Both the position numbers and the translations under genes were made by a program. DNA of 64,000 bases, taken from assembly GCA_031411235.1 (NCBI GenBank), contig JANOAR010000290.1, positions 1-64,000 on the forward strand, in the 5' to 3' direction. How positions within the stretch are numbered: the stretch's first letter is position 1; every line of letters starts with the position of its first letter. This document shows, piece after piece, positions 8,523 through 18,021 of this stretch. The notes under the pieces are model-generated. The model saw only the letters and a list, made by a program, of their open reading frames with translations, was not told the origin of the DNA and searched no databases. The stretch is from JANOAR01 sp031411235 (GTDB lineage: Bacteria > Verrucomicrobiota > Verrucomicrobiia > Verrucomicrobiales > Verrucomicrobiaceae).

Positions 8523-9617
8523 CTATGCGGTATTCACCCCAGGAAAGTCCAGCCGCGCCACGCCGATGCGCTTATCCGCCATGCCATAATAGACATCGAA
8601 ACGGCCCAGCAGGCCGAGATCATCACGCCGATCAATCGCCGTTGGAAAGACGACATTGGGCACGATGCCCTCGCGTTCTTGATGCAGCTCCGGCGTCAGA
8701 ATTGGTTCGGGCGAGCGATAGCGGATTAGATGTGGCTGTTTCTCATCCAGCAACAGAAGTCCTGCGGAGTAACTCAGCTTGCGGCCAGAACTAAGTTTGC
8801 TCAATGCCTCACACACCCCATGATAAAGGAACAGCCAGCCGTGCGGCGTTAGAATCGGTGGAGTGCCACCGCCGATTTTCAATTGCTCCCAAGCCGCGAC
8901 CGGACACGCCAGCCGCCGATGCGAATCGAAATGGCAGAGATGATGATGTTCCGTGCAGATCTCTTTGACCAATGAGTGATAGGAAATCCAAATGCTCTCC
9001 CGCAAGATGTCCATCACGCGAGGATAGTGGCAGTGCAGCGTTTCGTCTGGCCCTGTGCCAGGGAATAGCGGACGATGGACCAACGCCATCGCAGGGTTTC
9101 CATCGGGATCGGAGATAGCGACGGGAAAGAGCAAGGCGTCTTTGTTGGCGACATCATTAAAGTCCACGCCCTCATACGGCATGAAGGTCGCCAAGCCCAA
9201 GCGATCCCAGTGCAACAAATCATCCGACATGGCCAACGCGATGCGCGGCCCGCGAACTGACAGCGCTGTGTAAGTCATCACATACCGATCCAGCGGCACG
9301 ATGAAAGTGATGCGCGGGTCTTCGCAACCACCGCCATCGGGTCGCAATTCATATTCAGTGGCTGGCTCCAGCGCAATGCCCAGCCGCTCCACGCCCACGG
9401 GATCGCCCGCCTCGTTGAAGCGCACGCGCGCGATGCCAATGCGTGAGAAATTCCCCTGCGCGACCAAACGGGGAAAGAGATAGAGCTGCCCATCGCGACC
9501 GCGCGCCGATGCCGGATTCAACACGCCACCCACCTCCAGCGGATTGCCTAGCTCCGGCTCCATCACCACGCCGAGGCGCTGCAATTGGAATGTATGAACC
9601 GCAGTTAGTGGCTCCAT
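8523..9617 (-). CDS. GH130-family glycoside phosphorylase or hydrolase
   Basis: The 364-residue product from the start at 9617 shows GH130 five-blade propeller features: NPASARGRDGQLYLFPRL, GGGCEDPRITF (the EDPR catalytic block), a repeated W.R/HWD pattern and LLFLYHGV-like WLFLYHGVCEA. GH130 enzymes phosphorolyse or hydrolyse beta-mannosides. Its start overlaps the YHS gene by 13 bases, so the two are coupled. Why a mannoside enzyme sits in a metal/sulfur island is unclear. The exact substrate cannot be read from the sequence. Confidence 0.8.
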   Translation of the reverse strand: MEPLTAVHTFQLQRLGVVMEPELGNPLEVGGVLNPASARGRDGQLYLFPRLVAQGNFSRIGIARVRFNEAGDPVGVERLGIALEPATEYELRPDGGGCEDPRITFIVPLDRYVMTYTALSVRGPRIALAMSDDLLHWDRLGLATFMPYEGVDFNDVANKDALLFPVAISDPDGNPAMALVHRPLFPGTGPDETLHCHYPRVMDILRESIWISYHSLVKEICTEHHHLCHFDSHRRLACPVAAWEQLKIGGGTPPILTPHGWLFLYHGVCEALSKLSSGRKLSYSAGLLLLDEKQPHLIRYRSPEPILTPELHQEREGIVPNVVFPTAIDRRDDLGLLGRFDVYYGMADKRIGVARLDFPGVNTA

Positions 9618-9808
9618 GACTTCGTTAGTGGTGCTTGTAGAAGCATCACGATAACACACGGCCCCGCGCGCTGTGACACCGCCGAAGCATTTTGAAATTG
9701 CTGGAGGCATTCGTCACCGCAAGAATAGAATGTCTGCCCATCACGCTCGGCATGAAGCGCGCTGTCTGGATTGACGGTCATGCCGCAGATGGGGGCTCGC
9801 ACACTCAT
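9605..9808 (-). CDS. YHS-domain metal-binding protein
   Basis: The 67 residues start with a YHS domain: PICGMTVNPDSALH and FYSCGDECLQQF, giving three to four Cys for a metal site. YHS domains occur alone or in copper ATPases and bind heavy metals. The tail after residue 42 is unrelated and runs over the GH130 start, which suggests either a fused tail or a lost stop. A closely similar YHS protein is encoded at 27953-28138. Motif copy B lies about 160 bases upstream. Confidence 0.75.
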   Translation of the reverse strand: MSVRAPICGMTVNPDSALHAERDGQTFYSCGDECLQQFQNASAVSQRAGPCVIVMLLQAPLTKSWSH

Positions 9809-10135
9809 CGCCTGCTCTCCTCACGCACTTTGATCGCGCAGCAGCAGGCGACGAGGCGATGCATCCGTTGGGGCGTGAGGAAATGAGTTATCATGGGTCG
9901 CGATGGCCGCACCGCCCTTGCACAGGAGATGTCCGCCGAGACTAAAGCCCGCCCGCGTCCTTCACGATGGGGTGTAACCCTACCGCGAGGGGCCACGCTG
10001 CGCGGGGTATAGGCATTGCAGGAGTTTCATTCCGTAGCAGCGCCTTTCCGGGTCGTGTTTCAGTCTCTGTAAGCATAAATCAAACCCGCCCTTGACCATT
10101 CAAGCTCGTCGGCGAGTCTTGCCGCCGCTTCACCC
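9809..10135. other. Divergent intergenic region
   Basis: This 327-base region separates the minus-strand YHS gene from the plus-strand metal efflux operon, so it should hold promoters for both. Apart from the shared motif at 9967-9980 nothing is recognisable; frames crossing it look like chance. Confidence 0.5.
9967..9980 (-). promoter_or_regulatory. Shared motif copy B (ATGGGGTGTAACCC)
   Basis: This copy matches copy A over 22 positions with one difference when CCTTCAC to its left is included. It lies in the divergent region, about 160 bases from the YHS start and about 155 bases from the plus-strand Cys-rich gene, so it could serve either direction. Confidence 0.45.
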
Positions 10136-10522
10136 ATGAAACGCTTCTGGCAAATCATCACACTCGTCTTGCTCGCACTCATGGTGCCTGCTTCGGCGTG
10201 TTGTTTGATGCCTGCAAAGGAGTTCAAGGTGTGTGATTGCCAGTGTGCCCACGATGTGCACGACGAGGCTCCTGCTCTCCCTGATACCTGCCCTAGCGAC
10301 ACCATTGCGCACAGTCAGGTGCCTGCGCTCATCGCCATTCCTGCGATGCAGATGCTTGAGCTGGCCGACGTCATCCACGCGATGATGCGCTTGAATGAAC
10401 TGGCTGCGACGACTGCCGCGCCAGTGCCTTTGATGACCACCGCGCCGCCGGAGATGCGGGTGACATGGGTCTTTGTGAGGCGTGCGGCATTGCCTGCGCG
10501 TGCTCCTGCCGTGCTGGCCTGA
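10136..10522 (+). CDS. Secreted Cys-containing leader protein of the metal efflux operon
   Basis: The 128-residue protein has a signal peptide (MKRFWQIITLVLLALMVPASACC), then CCLMP, a CDCQCAHD cluster and a hydrophobic Met-rich middle (MQMLELADVIHAMMRLNEL). No domain is known to me. It precedes the TolC gene by about 140 bases, paralleling the His-rich gene before the TolC remnant at 2 kb. The Cys cluster suggests metal binding or delivery; this is inference. Confidence 0.6.
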   Translation: MKRFWQIITLVLLALMVPASACCLMPAKEFKVCDCQCAHDVHDEAPALPDTCPSDTIAHSQVPALIAIPAMQMLELADVIHAMMRLNELAATTAAPVPLMTTAPPEMRVTWVFVRRAALPARAPAVLA

Positions 10523-10661
10523 TGTTCCGTGCGCTACGCCGCCTTGATGGGCGGTGAATGAATGCGCCGGAGTGATGCACACCCGATCAGCGGTGTCGTC
10601 TGCCTGCCTCGTTCCGAGGCTGCTTCATGCCTGCTTCTGCCAACTCAAACCTGTTTCCATC

Positions 10662-11942
10662 ATGCGCTCCATCATCTTTTCATCCTTGCTTCTTGCAGCT
10701 ATGTCCACGCTCACAGCGGCGGACACGAAACCTGCTGCCAGTTCCATCTCAGAACTCGTTTCCCGCACGCTCGCGGCCAACCCGGAGATTCGTTTCTACG
10801 AGGCGGAGATCGCGACGGCGAAGGCCACCCGCAGCGTAGCGGGCAGGCTGTCGAATCCTGAACTCAGCCTCGAAGTCGGGCAGAACCGCGTGTCATCGGC
10901 AGACAGCCGCTCGAATGGCCTCGCGTTCTCCGCCGCGCTTGCACAGCCCATCGAATGGCCGGGCAGGCTGGGTCTGCGCAAAGCCATTGCGAATCGCGAC
11001 ATCGCGCTCGCGGAGCTTGGATTGGAGCGCTTCCGTTTTCATCTCGCTTCGCGGGTGCGGGTGCTGGCTTACACGCTCGCTTCGCAGCAAGAAATCTCCG
11101 GCGCGGCCAATGAAGTCGCATCACGCTATGCCTCGTTGCGCGAGGTGATGGTGCAGCGCGAGCCTGCGGGCATCGCGCCGCAGTTGGAGATCGTCACTAT
11201 CGAGGCGGCGGCGCTTGTCGCGGAGTCGCGCGCCGCAACAGCCGCTGTGGCGGTGCAGAAGGCGCTGCTGGAGTTGAATCAACTCATGGGCCGCCGTGCT
11301 GACACGCCCTTGGTGGTTAAGCGGGCCGCGTTTGACATGAAGACAGCACCCTCGCTCGATTCACTGCTGGGGACGGCGATGCAAAATCACTACGACCTGC
11401 GCATCCGCCGCGCCGAGTTGGAGCAGCAGGGCTTCAAGGTCGAACTCGCCAAGAACGAGCGCTATCCCACCTTCACCGTCGGCCCGTTCGTGCAAGTGCA
11501 GAACACGAGAAGCCTGGAGGATCAAACCGTCGCAGGCATCGGCATCTCCTTCCCGCTGCCGTTTTGGAAATCGGGCAAAGCCGAAGTCAGCACCGCTGAG
11601 GCGCGGCAGGTGCAGGCGCAGGCCACGCTCAGTGTGGCACAGCGGGAAGTGGAGCGGCAGGTCACGGAGTCCATGCTGCTGTTCAAAACGCAGCAGTCGC
11701 GCATCGTGCTCTGGAAGGGCGATGCCATCGCCAAATTCAGCGAGGCGGCAGCGCTGGCGGATCGCCACTACCGCCTCGGCGCGGTGCCGATGAGCACCTT
11801 CGTCGAGCTTCAGGACAAGTATCTCGAAGCCGTCGAGTCCATCAGCGAAGCGCAGTCCCAGGCACTCGAAGCCGCGCTCATGCTGGAAGAACTCACCGGC
11901 ACACCCGACAGCCTTATCACCCTCGCCACACCGAAACCTTAA
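10662..11942 (+). CDS. TolC-family outer membrane metal efflux channel (CzcC-like)
   Basis: From the start at 10662 the 426-residue product has a signal peptide ending TLTAAD, a TolC N-terminal block (SRTLAANPEIRFYEAEIATAK), LAQPIEWPGRLGLRK, and the second repeat with GISFPLPFWKSGKAEV. This is the CzcC/CnrC pattern. It forms the outer membrane channel of the tripartite pump with the next two genes. The gap to the MFP gene is 12 bases. The truncated copy at 2 kb is a paralog. Confidence 0.9.
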   Translation: MRSIIFSSLLLAAMSTLTAADTKPAASSISELVSRTLAANPEIRFYEAEIATAKATRSVAGRLSNPELSLEVGQNRVSSADSRSNGLAFSAALAQPIEWPGRLGLRKAIANRDIALAELGLERFRFHLASRVRVLAYTLASQQEISGAANEVASRYASLREVMVQREPAGIAPQLEIVTIEAAALVAESRAATAAVAVQKALLELNQLMGRRADTPLVVKRAAFDMKTAPSLDSLLGTAMQNHYDLRIRRAELEQQGFKVELAKNERYPTFTVGPFVQVQNTRSLEDQTVAGIGISFPLPFWKSGKAEVSTAEARQVQAQATLSVAQREVERQVTESMLLFKTQQSRIVLWKGDAIAKFSEAAALADRHYRLGAVPMSTFVELQDKYLEAVESISEAQSQALEAALMLEELTGTPDSLITLATPKP

Positions 11943-11954
11943 TTCACATCCATC

Positions 11955-12653
11955 ATGAAAATCATCCTTATCACCCTGCTCATTCCCATCGCCGCATCAC
12001 TCAGCAGTTGCAGCGAATCCAGCGCCAGCCCAAGCCATACTGCCGCACCCGCGCCCGAAAATGGCGCACAGTTCAAGGAGGGCAAAGGTGTCGCCCTCAC
12101 CACGCTGATGATGAAATCCATCGGCATGCAAACCGCCGAGGTCGCGGAGGAAAAAATCGCACCCAGCTTCACCATCGCCTTGCAGGCCATGCAGCGCGGC
12201 ACCGAGGCCAGCGGCTGGCTCACAGCAGCACAGGCCGCGCGCGTGCAGCCCGGCATGGAGGTCGAACTTGGTTCCGCCAAAGGCAGCGTGCTCCGCATTG
12301 AAAAGGCACCGTATGTCACGCTCGGCGACTTTGAAGTCACCGTGCAAACCGCCGCCAGCATTGATGCAGGTAGCGCCATCAACGCTACCTTCCGCTTTCC
12401 CGCTGGCGATGCCGTGACCGCGATTCCGAAAGCTGCGCTGCTCACCACCGCCGAGGGCACCTTCGTCTATGCGAAGAACGACGAGTTCTATCTGCGCACC
12501 CCCGTCAAAGTCGGCGCGGCGAGCGGCGAGCATGTCGAGATCACCGATGGCCTCTACACCGGCGATGAGATCGTCACCACGCCCGTCATGTCCCTCTGGC
12601 TCGCCGAACTGCAAATCCTGCGCGGCGGCAAAGCCTGCAACTGCGGCCACTAG
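11955..12653 (+). CDS. Very short RND membrane fusion lipoprotein
   Basis: The 232-residue protein has a lipobox (SLSSC, Cys 19) and the C-terminal beta-barrel and membrane-proximal parts of an RND adaptor (SGWLTAAQAARVQPGMEVEL, VTAIPKAALLTTAEGTFVYA, ITDGLYTGDEIVTTP). The usual coiled-coil hairpin and lipoyl halves are missing; normal CzcB/CusB adaptors have about 380-500 residues. It ends with KACNCGH, a possible metal site. It lies between intact tolC and pump genes with good spacing, so it is probably expressed. How it contacts TolC without a hairpin is unknown. Confidence 0.75.
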   Translation: MKIILITLLIPIAASLSSCSESSASPSHTAAPAPENGAQFKEGKGVALTTLMMKSIGMQTAEVAEEKIAPSFTIALQAMQRGTEASGWLTAAQAARVQPGMEVELGSAKGSVLRIEKAPYVTLGDFEVTVQTAASIDAGSAINATFRFPAGDAVTAIPKAALLTTAEGTFVYAKNDEFYLRTPVKVGAASGEHVEITDGLYTGDEIVTTPVMSLWLAELQILRGGKACNCGH

Positions 12654-12659
12654 CACGCC

Positions 12660-15600
12660 ATGCTCGGCCATCTCATCACTCTCGCCATGCGGCAGCGTGC
12701 CGCCGTGCTGCTCGCCACGCTCGTGCTCATCGGCATCGGCTCGTGGTCGGCCATCCATCTGCCGATTGATGCCGTGCCGGACATCACGAACCCGCAGGTT
12801 CAGATCAACACTGCCGTCTCCGCGCTCGCTCCCGAGGAGATCGAAAAGCTCGTCACCTTTCCCATCGAAAGCGAAATGGCTGGCCTGCCACAGATGACGG
12901 AACTGCGCTCGCTGTCGAAGTTCGGCCTCTCGCAGGTCACGATGATCTTCCACGACGACGTGGATCTTTACCGCACCCGCCAGCTCGTCACCGAGCGCTT
13001 GCAAGCCGTGCTTGATGAACTGCCACCCGGCCTCTCGCCAAAGCTCGCACCCGTCGCCACCGGCCTCGGCGAAATCTTCTACTACGGCCTCGACTACAGC
13101 GACGACGCAAAGACCAAGCCCCCCACCCGCGAGGCGCAGCTCATGGAGCTGGCGCAAATCCAGGAGTATCAGGTGAAGCCGCTTCTGCGTGGCACACCCG
13201 GCGTTGCGGAGGTGAACACCAGCGGCGGCTACCGCAAACAAATCGTCATCCAGCCCGATCCCGCACGCCTCGCCGCGCGCGGCCTCTCGCTCGACATGCT
13301 GGCGGAGATCGTCGAGCAAAACACCCGCAACGCAGGCGGCGGCTACGTTGAGATCGGTGGCGAGCAGTTGATCGTCCGCGCCGCCAGCCGTGTGAACGAC
13401 ATCGAGCAAATCCTCGCCATCCCGCTCAAGTTCGCGGGCGGCGTGAAGCCCATCCTCATCAGCGATGTCGCCACCGTCAGCATCGGCAGCGCCTTCCGCA
13501 CCGGAGCCTCCACCGACGATGCCAAGGAAGCCCTCATCGGTGCCACCATCATGCTTGCGGGTGAAAACTCACGCCTTGTCGCGCAGGCGGTGCGTGCCCG
13601 GCTCGCTGAAATCCAGCCCAAGCTCCCGCACGGCGTCATCATCCGCACGCTCTATGATCGCAGTGACCTTGTCAGCCGCACCATTGCCACCGTGGAGAAG
13701 AATCTGGCCGAGGGCGCATTGCTCGTCGTCGTCGTGCTCTTTGCGCTGCTCGGGAACTTCCGCGCCGCCTTCATCGTCGCGCTGGTCATTCCGCTTTCCA
13801 TGTTCATCGCCATGACCGGCATGGTGCGCTATCACATCAGCGGAAACTTGATGAGCCTCGGTGCCATCGACTTCGGTCTTATTATCGACGGTGCGGTCGT
13901 GATGGTGGAAAACATCGTGCGCCGTCTTGGCGAAAAGCAGCATGCGCTGGGCCGCAGACTCACCGTCATCGAGCGCGCCGAGGAAGTGCTCAAGTCCGCC
14001 AAGGAAGTCGCCAGCCCCATGTTCTTCGGTGTGCTCATCATCACCGTCGTCTATGTGCCCATCCTCGCGCTGCAAGGCATCGAGGGGAAGATGTTCAAGC
14101 CCATGGCGCTCGTCGTCATGCTCGCGCTCGGCGGCTCGCTCGTGCTCGCCGTCAGCTTGATGCCGGTGCTGTGCTCCTACCTGCTCGGTGGTAAGATTGA
14201 TGAGAAAGACAACTGGCTTGTCACCTTCACCAAGCGCCTCTACACCCCGCTGCTGCACTTCGGCCTGCGCTTCCGCCTGCTCATCGTGCTGCCCATGCTC
14301 GTTTTGTTCGGCTCCTCGCTGTGGGTGCTGTCGCGCATGGGTTCCGAGTTCATCCCGCAGCTCGACGAGGGCGACTTTTCCTTCCAGTTCATCCGCAGCA
14401 GCAGCGCCGGGCTTTCCTCGTCGCTTGATTTGCAGAAGCAAAGCGAGGCCGTCATCCGCCGCGACTTTCCCGAGGTGAAGGAAATCTTCTCCCGCATCGG
14501 CACCGCCGAGATCGCCACCGATCCCATGAACCCCAACGTGGCCGACACCTATCTCATGCTCGCCCCGCGCGAGACGTGGCGCACAGAGGATGGCAAACCC
14601 ATCACCAAAGAACACCTCGGCGAACTCATGCGGAAGGCGCTGCTCGATCAAGTGCCCGGCCAGAACATCCTCGTCACCCAGCCCATCCAGATGCGCTTCA
14701 ACGAGATCATGGCCGGAGCACGCGCCGACCTCGTGTGCAAAGTTTTTGGCGACAGCTACGACGAACTCGAACGCCTTGCCGGAGAAGTCCGCTCCGTCAT
14801 CGGCGGCATCCGTGGCGGCGGGGAGACGGAGTTCGACAGCATCGGCAAGAACCCCATGATTGAGATTCAGCCCGACCGCGAAGCCATGCGCAAGTTCAAC
14901 GTCCACGCCGACGAATTGAACCGCCTCATCGGAACTGCGCTCGCCGGAACCGAGGTTGGCATGTTCATCGAAGGCAACCGTCGCAGCCCCATCGTCGTCC
15001 GCCTCGGCGAAGACCGCCGCAGCGACCTCGAAGGCATGAAACGCCTCGCCTTGCGCACCGAAGACGGCGGCATGTTGGCGCTCGGTCAAGTCGCCAAGAT
15101 CGTGCTCGTGCCGCAGCCCGTGCAGATTGCCCGCGAGGACGCGCAACGCCGAGTCAGCATCCTCATCAACGTGCGTGGTCGCGACACCGAAGGCTTCGTC
15201 GAAGAAGCCACACGCCTCATCCGCGAGAAGGTTACGTTCCCCGATGGCTACTACTTCGAGTTCGGCGGCCAGTTCAAGAACCTGCAAGAAGCCAAGGCCC
15301 GCCTCAGGATCGTCGTGCCGCTCGCACTCACAGTGATCTTCGTGCTCATCTTCCTCAGCTTCGGGTCATTGCGACAAGCCACGCTCATCTTCATGTGCGT
15401 GCCGCTCGCCGTCACGGGCGGCATCTTCGCCCTGCATCTACGCGGGATGCCGTTCACCATCAGCGCCGGCGTCGGCTTCATTGCTTTGAGCGGCATCGCC
15501 GTCTTGAACGGCATCATGCTCATCAGCTTCATCAACCAACTGCGCAGTGAAGGCCGCGACCTGCGCGAGGCCGTCGTCGAAGGCACGCTCACCCGCCTGC

Positions 15601-15806
15601 GGCCCAAGCTCATGACCGCCCTCGTCGCCAGCCTCGGCTTCCTGCCCATGGCGATTGCCACCGGCGCGGGCGCGGAAGTCCAGCGCCCCATCGCCACCGT
15701 CGTCATCGGCGGCATCCTCACCTCCACTTTCCTCACGCTGCTCGTTGTGCCTGTGCTCTACGACTGGATCGAACGGAAAACCAAACCCACAACAAACACA
15801 CCATGA
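12660..15806 (+). CDS. Heavy-metal RND efflux pump (CzcA/CnrA-like)
   Basis: This full-length 1048-residue HME pump has twelve expected helices, IHLPIDAVPDITNPQVQINT at the start, and in TM4 the motif DFGLIIDGAVVMVEN (about 404-418). That form is typical of divalent-metal (Co/Zn/Cd/Ni) pumps; monovalent CusA/SilA pumps carry a different form. It uses proton flow to move metal out through the MFP and TolC. It overlaps the next gene by 4 bases. The CnrYXH-like regulators at 30-32 kb fit a divalent-metal role, though the exact metal is inference. Confidence 0.9.
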   Translation: MLGHLITLAMRQRAAVLLATLVLIGIGSWSAIHLPIDAVPDITNPQVQINTAVSALAPEEIEKLVTFPIESEMAGLPQMTELRSLSKFGLSQVTMIFHDDVDLYRTRQLVTERLQAVLDELPPGLSPKLAPVATGLGEIFYYGLDYSDDAKTKPPTREAQLMELAQIQEYQVKPLLRGTPGVAEVNTSGGYRKQIVIQPDPARLAARGLSLDMLAEIVEQNTRNAGGGYVEIGGEQLIVRAASRVNDIEQILAIPLKFAGGVKPILISDVATVSIGSAFRTGASTDDAKEALIGATIMLAGENSRLVAQAVRARLAEIQPKLPHGVIIRTLYDRSDLVSRTIATVEKNLAEGALLVVVVLFALLGNFRAAFIVALVIPLSMFIAMTGMVRYHISGNLMSLGAIDFGLIIDGAVVMVENIVRRLGEKQHALGRRLTVIERAEEVLKSAKEVASPMFFGVLIITVVYVPILALQGIEGKMFKPMALVVMLALGGSLVLAVSLMPVLCSYLLGGKIDEKDNWLVTFTKRLYTPLLHFGLRFRLLIVLPMLVLFGSSLWVLSRMGSEFIPQLDEGDFSFQFIRSSSAGLSSSLDLQKQSEAVIRRDFPEVKEIFSRIGTAEIATDPMNPNVADTYLMLAPRETWRTEDGKPITKEHLGELMRKALLDQVPGQNILVTQPIQMRFNEIMAGARADLVCKVFGDSYDELERLAGEVRSVIGGIRGGGETEFDSIGKNPMIEIQPDREAMRKFNVHADELNRLIGTALAGTEVGMFIEGNRRSPIVVRLGEDRRSDLEGMKRLALRTEDGGMLALGQVAKIVLVPQPVQIAREDAQRRVSILINVRGRDTEGFVEEATRLIREKVTFPDGYYFEFGGQFKNLQEAKARLRIVVPLALTVIFVLIFLSFGSLRQATLIFMCVPLAVTGGIFALHLRGMPFTISAGVGFIALSGIAVLNGIMLISFINQLRSEGRDLREAVVEGTLTRLRPKLMTALVASLGFLPMAIATGAGAEVQRPIATVVIGGILTSTFLTLLVVPVLYDWIERKTKPTTNTP

Positions 15807-16237
15807 AAACACTGCTGAACATCCTCATCATTGCCGCCCTCGCCACCACGTCCGCCTTTGCCGATGCCAAAGTCAAAGCCGGCCCCCGCAAAGGCCTCCT
15901 CCTCGAACTCGGAGGCAAGCAAGCCGAGTTCTTTGTCGAGAAAGACCGCAGCATCAGTATCGCCGTCTATGACGCCGCGCTGAAAGCCCAGCCCGCCAGT
16001 ACCGAAGTCATCACCGCCACCGCCGAAGCCCCCAGCGGCAAAGTGAAGATCGAGTTCGAGAAGAAAGGCGACCTCCTCGTCTCCAAAACCAAACTCCCCG
16101 AAGGCGAAGGCTACCAAGTCGTCCTCCAAGCCAAGTCCATCCCCGAAGCCAAGACCAAGAACTTCCGCATCAAGCTCCAAACCCACACCTGCAAAGGCTG
16201 CGGCAACGCCGAATACGCCTGCACCTGCGACGAGTGA
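15803..16237 (+). CDS. Secreted protein with CxxC-CTC tail, copy 1
   Basis: The 144-residue product has a signal peptide (cut near SAFA-DAK), a beta-rich middle and a Cys-rich end: TCKGCGNAEYACTCDE (four Cys). It starts inside the pump's stop codon, so it is the fourth gene of the efflux operon and likely a periplasmic metal-binding accessory. The copy at 19558 differs at about 10 of 144 residues. I know no family for it. Confidence 0.75.
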   Translation: MKTLLNILIIAALATTSAFADAKVKAGPRKGLLLELGGKQAEFFVEKDRSISIAVYDAALKAQPASTEVITATAEAPSGKVKIEFEKKGDLLVSKTKLPEGEGYQVVLQAKSIPEAKTKNFRIKLQTHTCKGCGNAEYACTCDE

Positions 16238-16325
16238 GTGAGCTTCAAGCGGCGGCCTCACCAGCGTGTCTTTCTCCACGTTGCCAGTATCGCCGCCACT
16301 GAATCTACGACCGCAAATTCACACC

Positions 16326-16463
16326 ATGAAAGCAAAGCCACTGCTCATCGCACTCGTGCTCACTTTCTTGTTGAGCGTTGCCCAGCCCTCCTCTGCTTTA
16401 TCGCCGAGCAAGGACCCGACCAGATGCCCGGCAAATAGTCGGGTGCCTACCCCGGACTGCTGA
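16326..16463 (+). CDS. Possible small secreted peptide
   Basis: A 45-residue frame begins MKAKPLLIALVLTFLLSVAQ, a good signal peptide, then a short Ser/Pro tail with two Cys ending TPDC. It may be a real micro-protein or the surviving 5' end of a longer gene, since the following DNA carries a PepSY fragment. Nothing else is recognised between 16238 and 16514. Confidence 0.35.
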   Translation: MKAKPLLIALVLTFLLSVAQPSSALSPSKDPTRCPANSRVPTPDC

Positions 16464-16514
16464 AAGAAACAAAGTGCGTGTGGTGAACGCGGAGGCGAAG
16501 TAAACTCACCGCCC

Positions 16515-16561
16515 ATGACTCTTTCATTCCTTCGCAAATGGCATCGCTGGATCGGCTTTCT
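16515..16561 (+). pseudogene. 5' fragment of a PepSY gene
   Basis: Bases 16515-16561 encode MTLSFLRKWHRWIGF and match the start of the intact PepSY gene at 18022 (MTPSFLRKWHRWIGF) almost exactly in DNA, then the similarity stops. The MFS gene lies between fragment and intact copy. This is what remains after an insertion or unequal recombination. Confidence 0.75.
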
Positions 16562-16654
16562 TGCAGAGCATCGAGTGCGAGTAGGCGTCGAAATGCGATT
16601 GCTCATCGCGCTATGCTGCCGGGATAACTTTACCTGCACAGAACGACGGAGGTT

Positions 16655-17869
16655 TTGCTGATGCCACCGCGAGCAATGATGAAGCGCGTGTTGCCTCGAA
16701 CAGTCGTGGCGGTTGGGCTGGTAAGCTTCTTGAACGAGGTGGCTTCGCAAATGGCCGCGCCGCTCATCCCAATTTTGATGGCGACAGTGCTTGGGGCTGG
16801 GCCAGTCGCGCTCGGATTAGTGGAGGGCGCTGCCGACGCGGTCGCAAGTTTCCTCCAGCTTTGGTCGGGACGTTATTCGGATCGGCTGGGCGGCAAGCGC
16901 AAAGGGCTGACGCTTGTCGGCTATGGTTTGTCCACGATTGCGAGACCGTTGCTTGGCTTCGCCATCAACTGGCCGATTGTGCTGGTGTTACGCAGCCTGG
17001 ATCGTGTGGGCAAAGGTGTTCGCGGTGCGCCGCGTGATGCGCTCGTGGCCGATGCTACGCCGCCTGAGATTCGTGGTTACGCCTATGGCTTTCAACGCGC
17101 CCTCGATTACAGCGGCGCGGTCGGCGGCAGTCTCGTAGCCGCGGCGGTTATAACGTGGTCATCCGCGAGTATCGCCCAGGTCATCATGTATTCAGCCATT
17201 CCGGGCGCACTGGTCATGCTGTTGCTTGCTGTGTTTCTGAAGGACACCGCCAAGCCGTCAGACGCTCCACGAAATAAATCCATGCCGCCGTTGCGCTGGG
17301 GTGGTTTGTCCCTGCCCGTGCGTCGCTTTCTTCAGGTGCTTGCGCTATTCACGCTCGCCAGCGCATCGGAGACATTTATTTTGCTGCGTGGCCACGAACT
17401 CAAGATGAGTCCCGTTCAGTTGCTCCTGATGTGGGCCTTGGTTTGTTTTATCCAATCAATCATGTCGCTCTTGGGCGGCAAGCTCGGAGATAAGTTCAAC
17501 AAGGCCACCTTGGTGGCGATTTCCTGGAGCACGTTTGGTCTGAGTTTCATCGTGTTTGCCACCGTGACGAGCACGCCGGGCCTTTGGATTGCCGTGGTGA
17601 TTTACAGCTTGTTTAGCGGGATGGGAGAAGGTGTGGAGCGTTCGCTCATCAGCGAATTATCCAGTGCAGCCCAGCGGGGAACGGTTTTCGGTTGGTTTCA
17701 CATGATTACCGGATTGGCGGCGATTCCTGCGGGTTTGTTGTTCGGGATAATCTGGCAACATTTCGGCGCAGCCTTTGCGTTCGCCACTGCGGGCACGCTG
17801 GCTATCGGCGCGGCGGCGATTCTCGCGATTCACCTCTTGCCATTGCTGCGCCGCCAACCGCAGCCGTGA
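16655..17869 (+). CDS. Major facilitator superfamily transporter
   Basis: The roughly 400-residue protein has twelve predicted helices and the MFS loop 2-3 signature in the form SGRYSDRLGGKRKGL, repeated weakly as GGKLGDKFNKATL. LVLRSLDRVGKGVRGAPRDAL is typical of a bacterial MFS group of unknown substrate often found with metal genes. The start may be 16655, 16661 or a later Met (MMKRVL). It lies between two copies of the PepSY start and so was probably inserted there. Substrate cannot be told. Confidence 0.85.
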   Translation: MLMPPRAMMKRVLPRTVVAVGLVSFLNEVASQMAAPLIPILMATVLGAGPVALGLVEGAADAVASFLQLWSGRYSDRLGGKRKGLTLVGYGLSTIARPLLGFAINWPIVLVLRSLDRVGKGVRGAPRDALVADATPPEIRGYAYGFQRALDYSGAVGGSLVAAAVITWSSASIAQVIMYSAIPGALVMLLLAVFLKDTAKPSDAPRNKSMPPLRWGGLSLPVRRFLQVLALFTLASASETFILLRGHELKMSPVQLLLMWALVCFIQSIMSLLGGKLGDKFNKATLVAISWSTFGLSFIVFATVTSTPGLWIAVVIYSLFSGMGEGVERSLISELSSAAQRGTVFGWFHMITGLAAIPAGLLFGIIWQHFGAAFAFATAGTLAIGAAAILAIHLLPLLRRQPQP

Positions 17870-18021
17870 TTGCGTTTGTCGTGAAGGAAAAGCAACGCAA
17901 ACCTGTGTCCCCTGTCTCGTTTGGCAAAAGCTTGCGGGCATGTTTCTGAAGCAGTCACGCTTGTATGTCATGCAAACCCATGTGCTTGCTTGAAGCGGAA
18001 ATAGAGTAATGTGAGGCTCCT

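Noticed and set aside
11997..13409. 470-codon open frame on the minus strand
   Set aside because: It lies opposite the MFP and pump genes, which have clear family motifs; its composition (Gly/Asp/His/Glu-rich) is that of an antisense frame in GC-rich DNA.
13569..15287. 572-codon open frame on the minus strand
   Set aside because: Antisense of the RND pump gene; no domain pattern.
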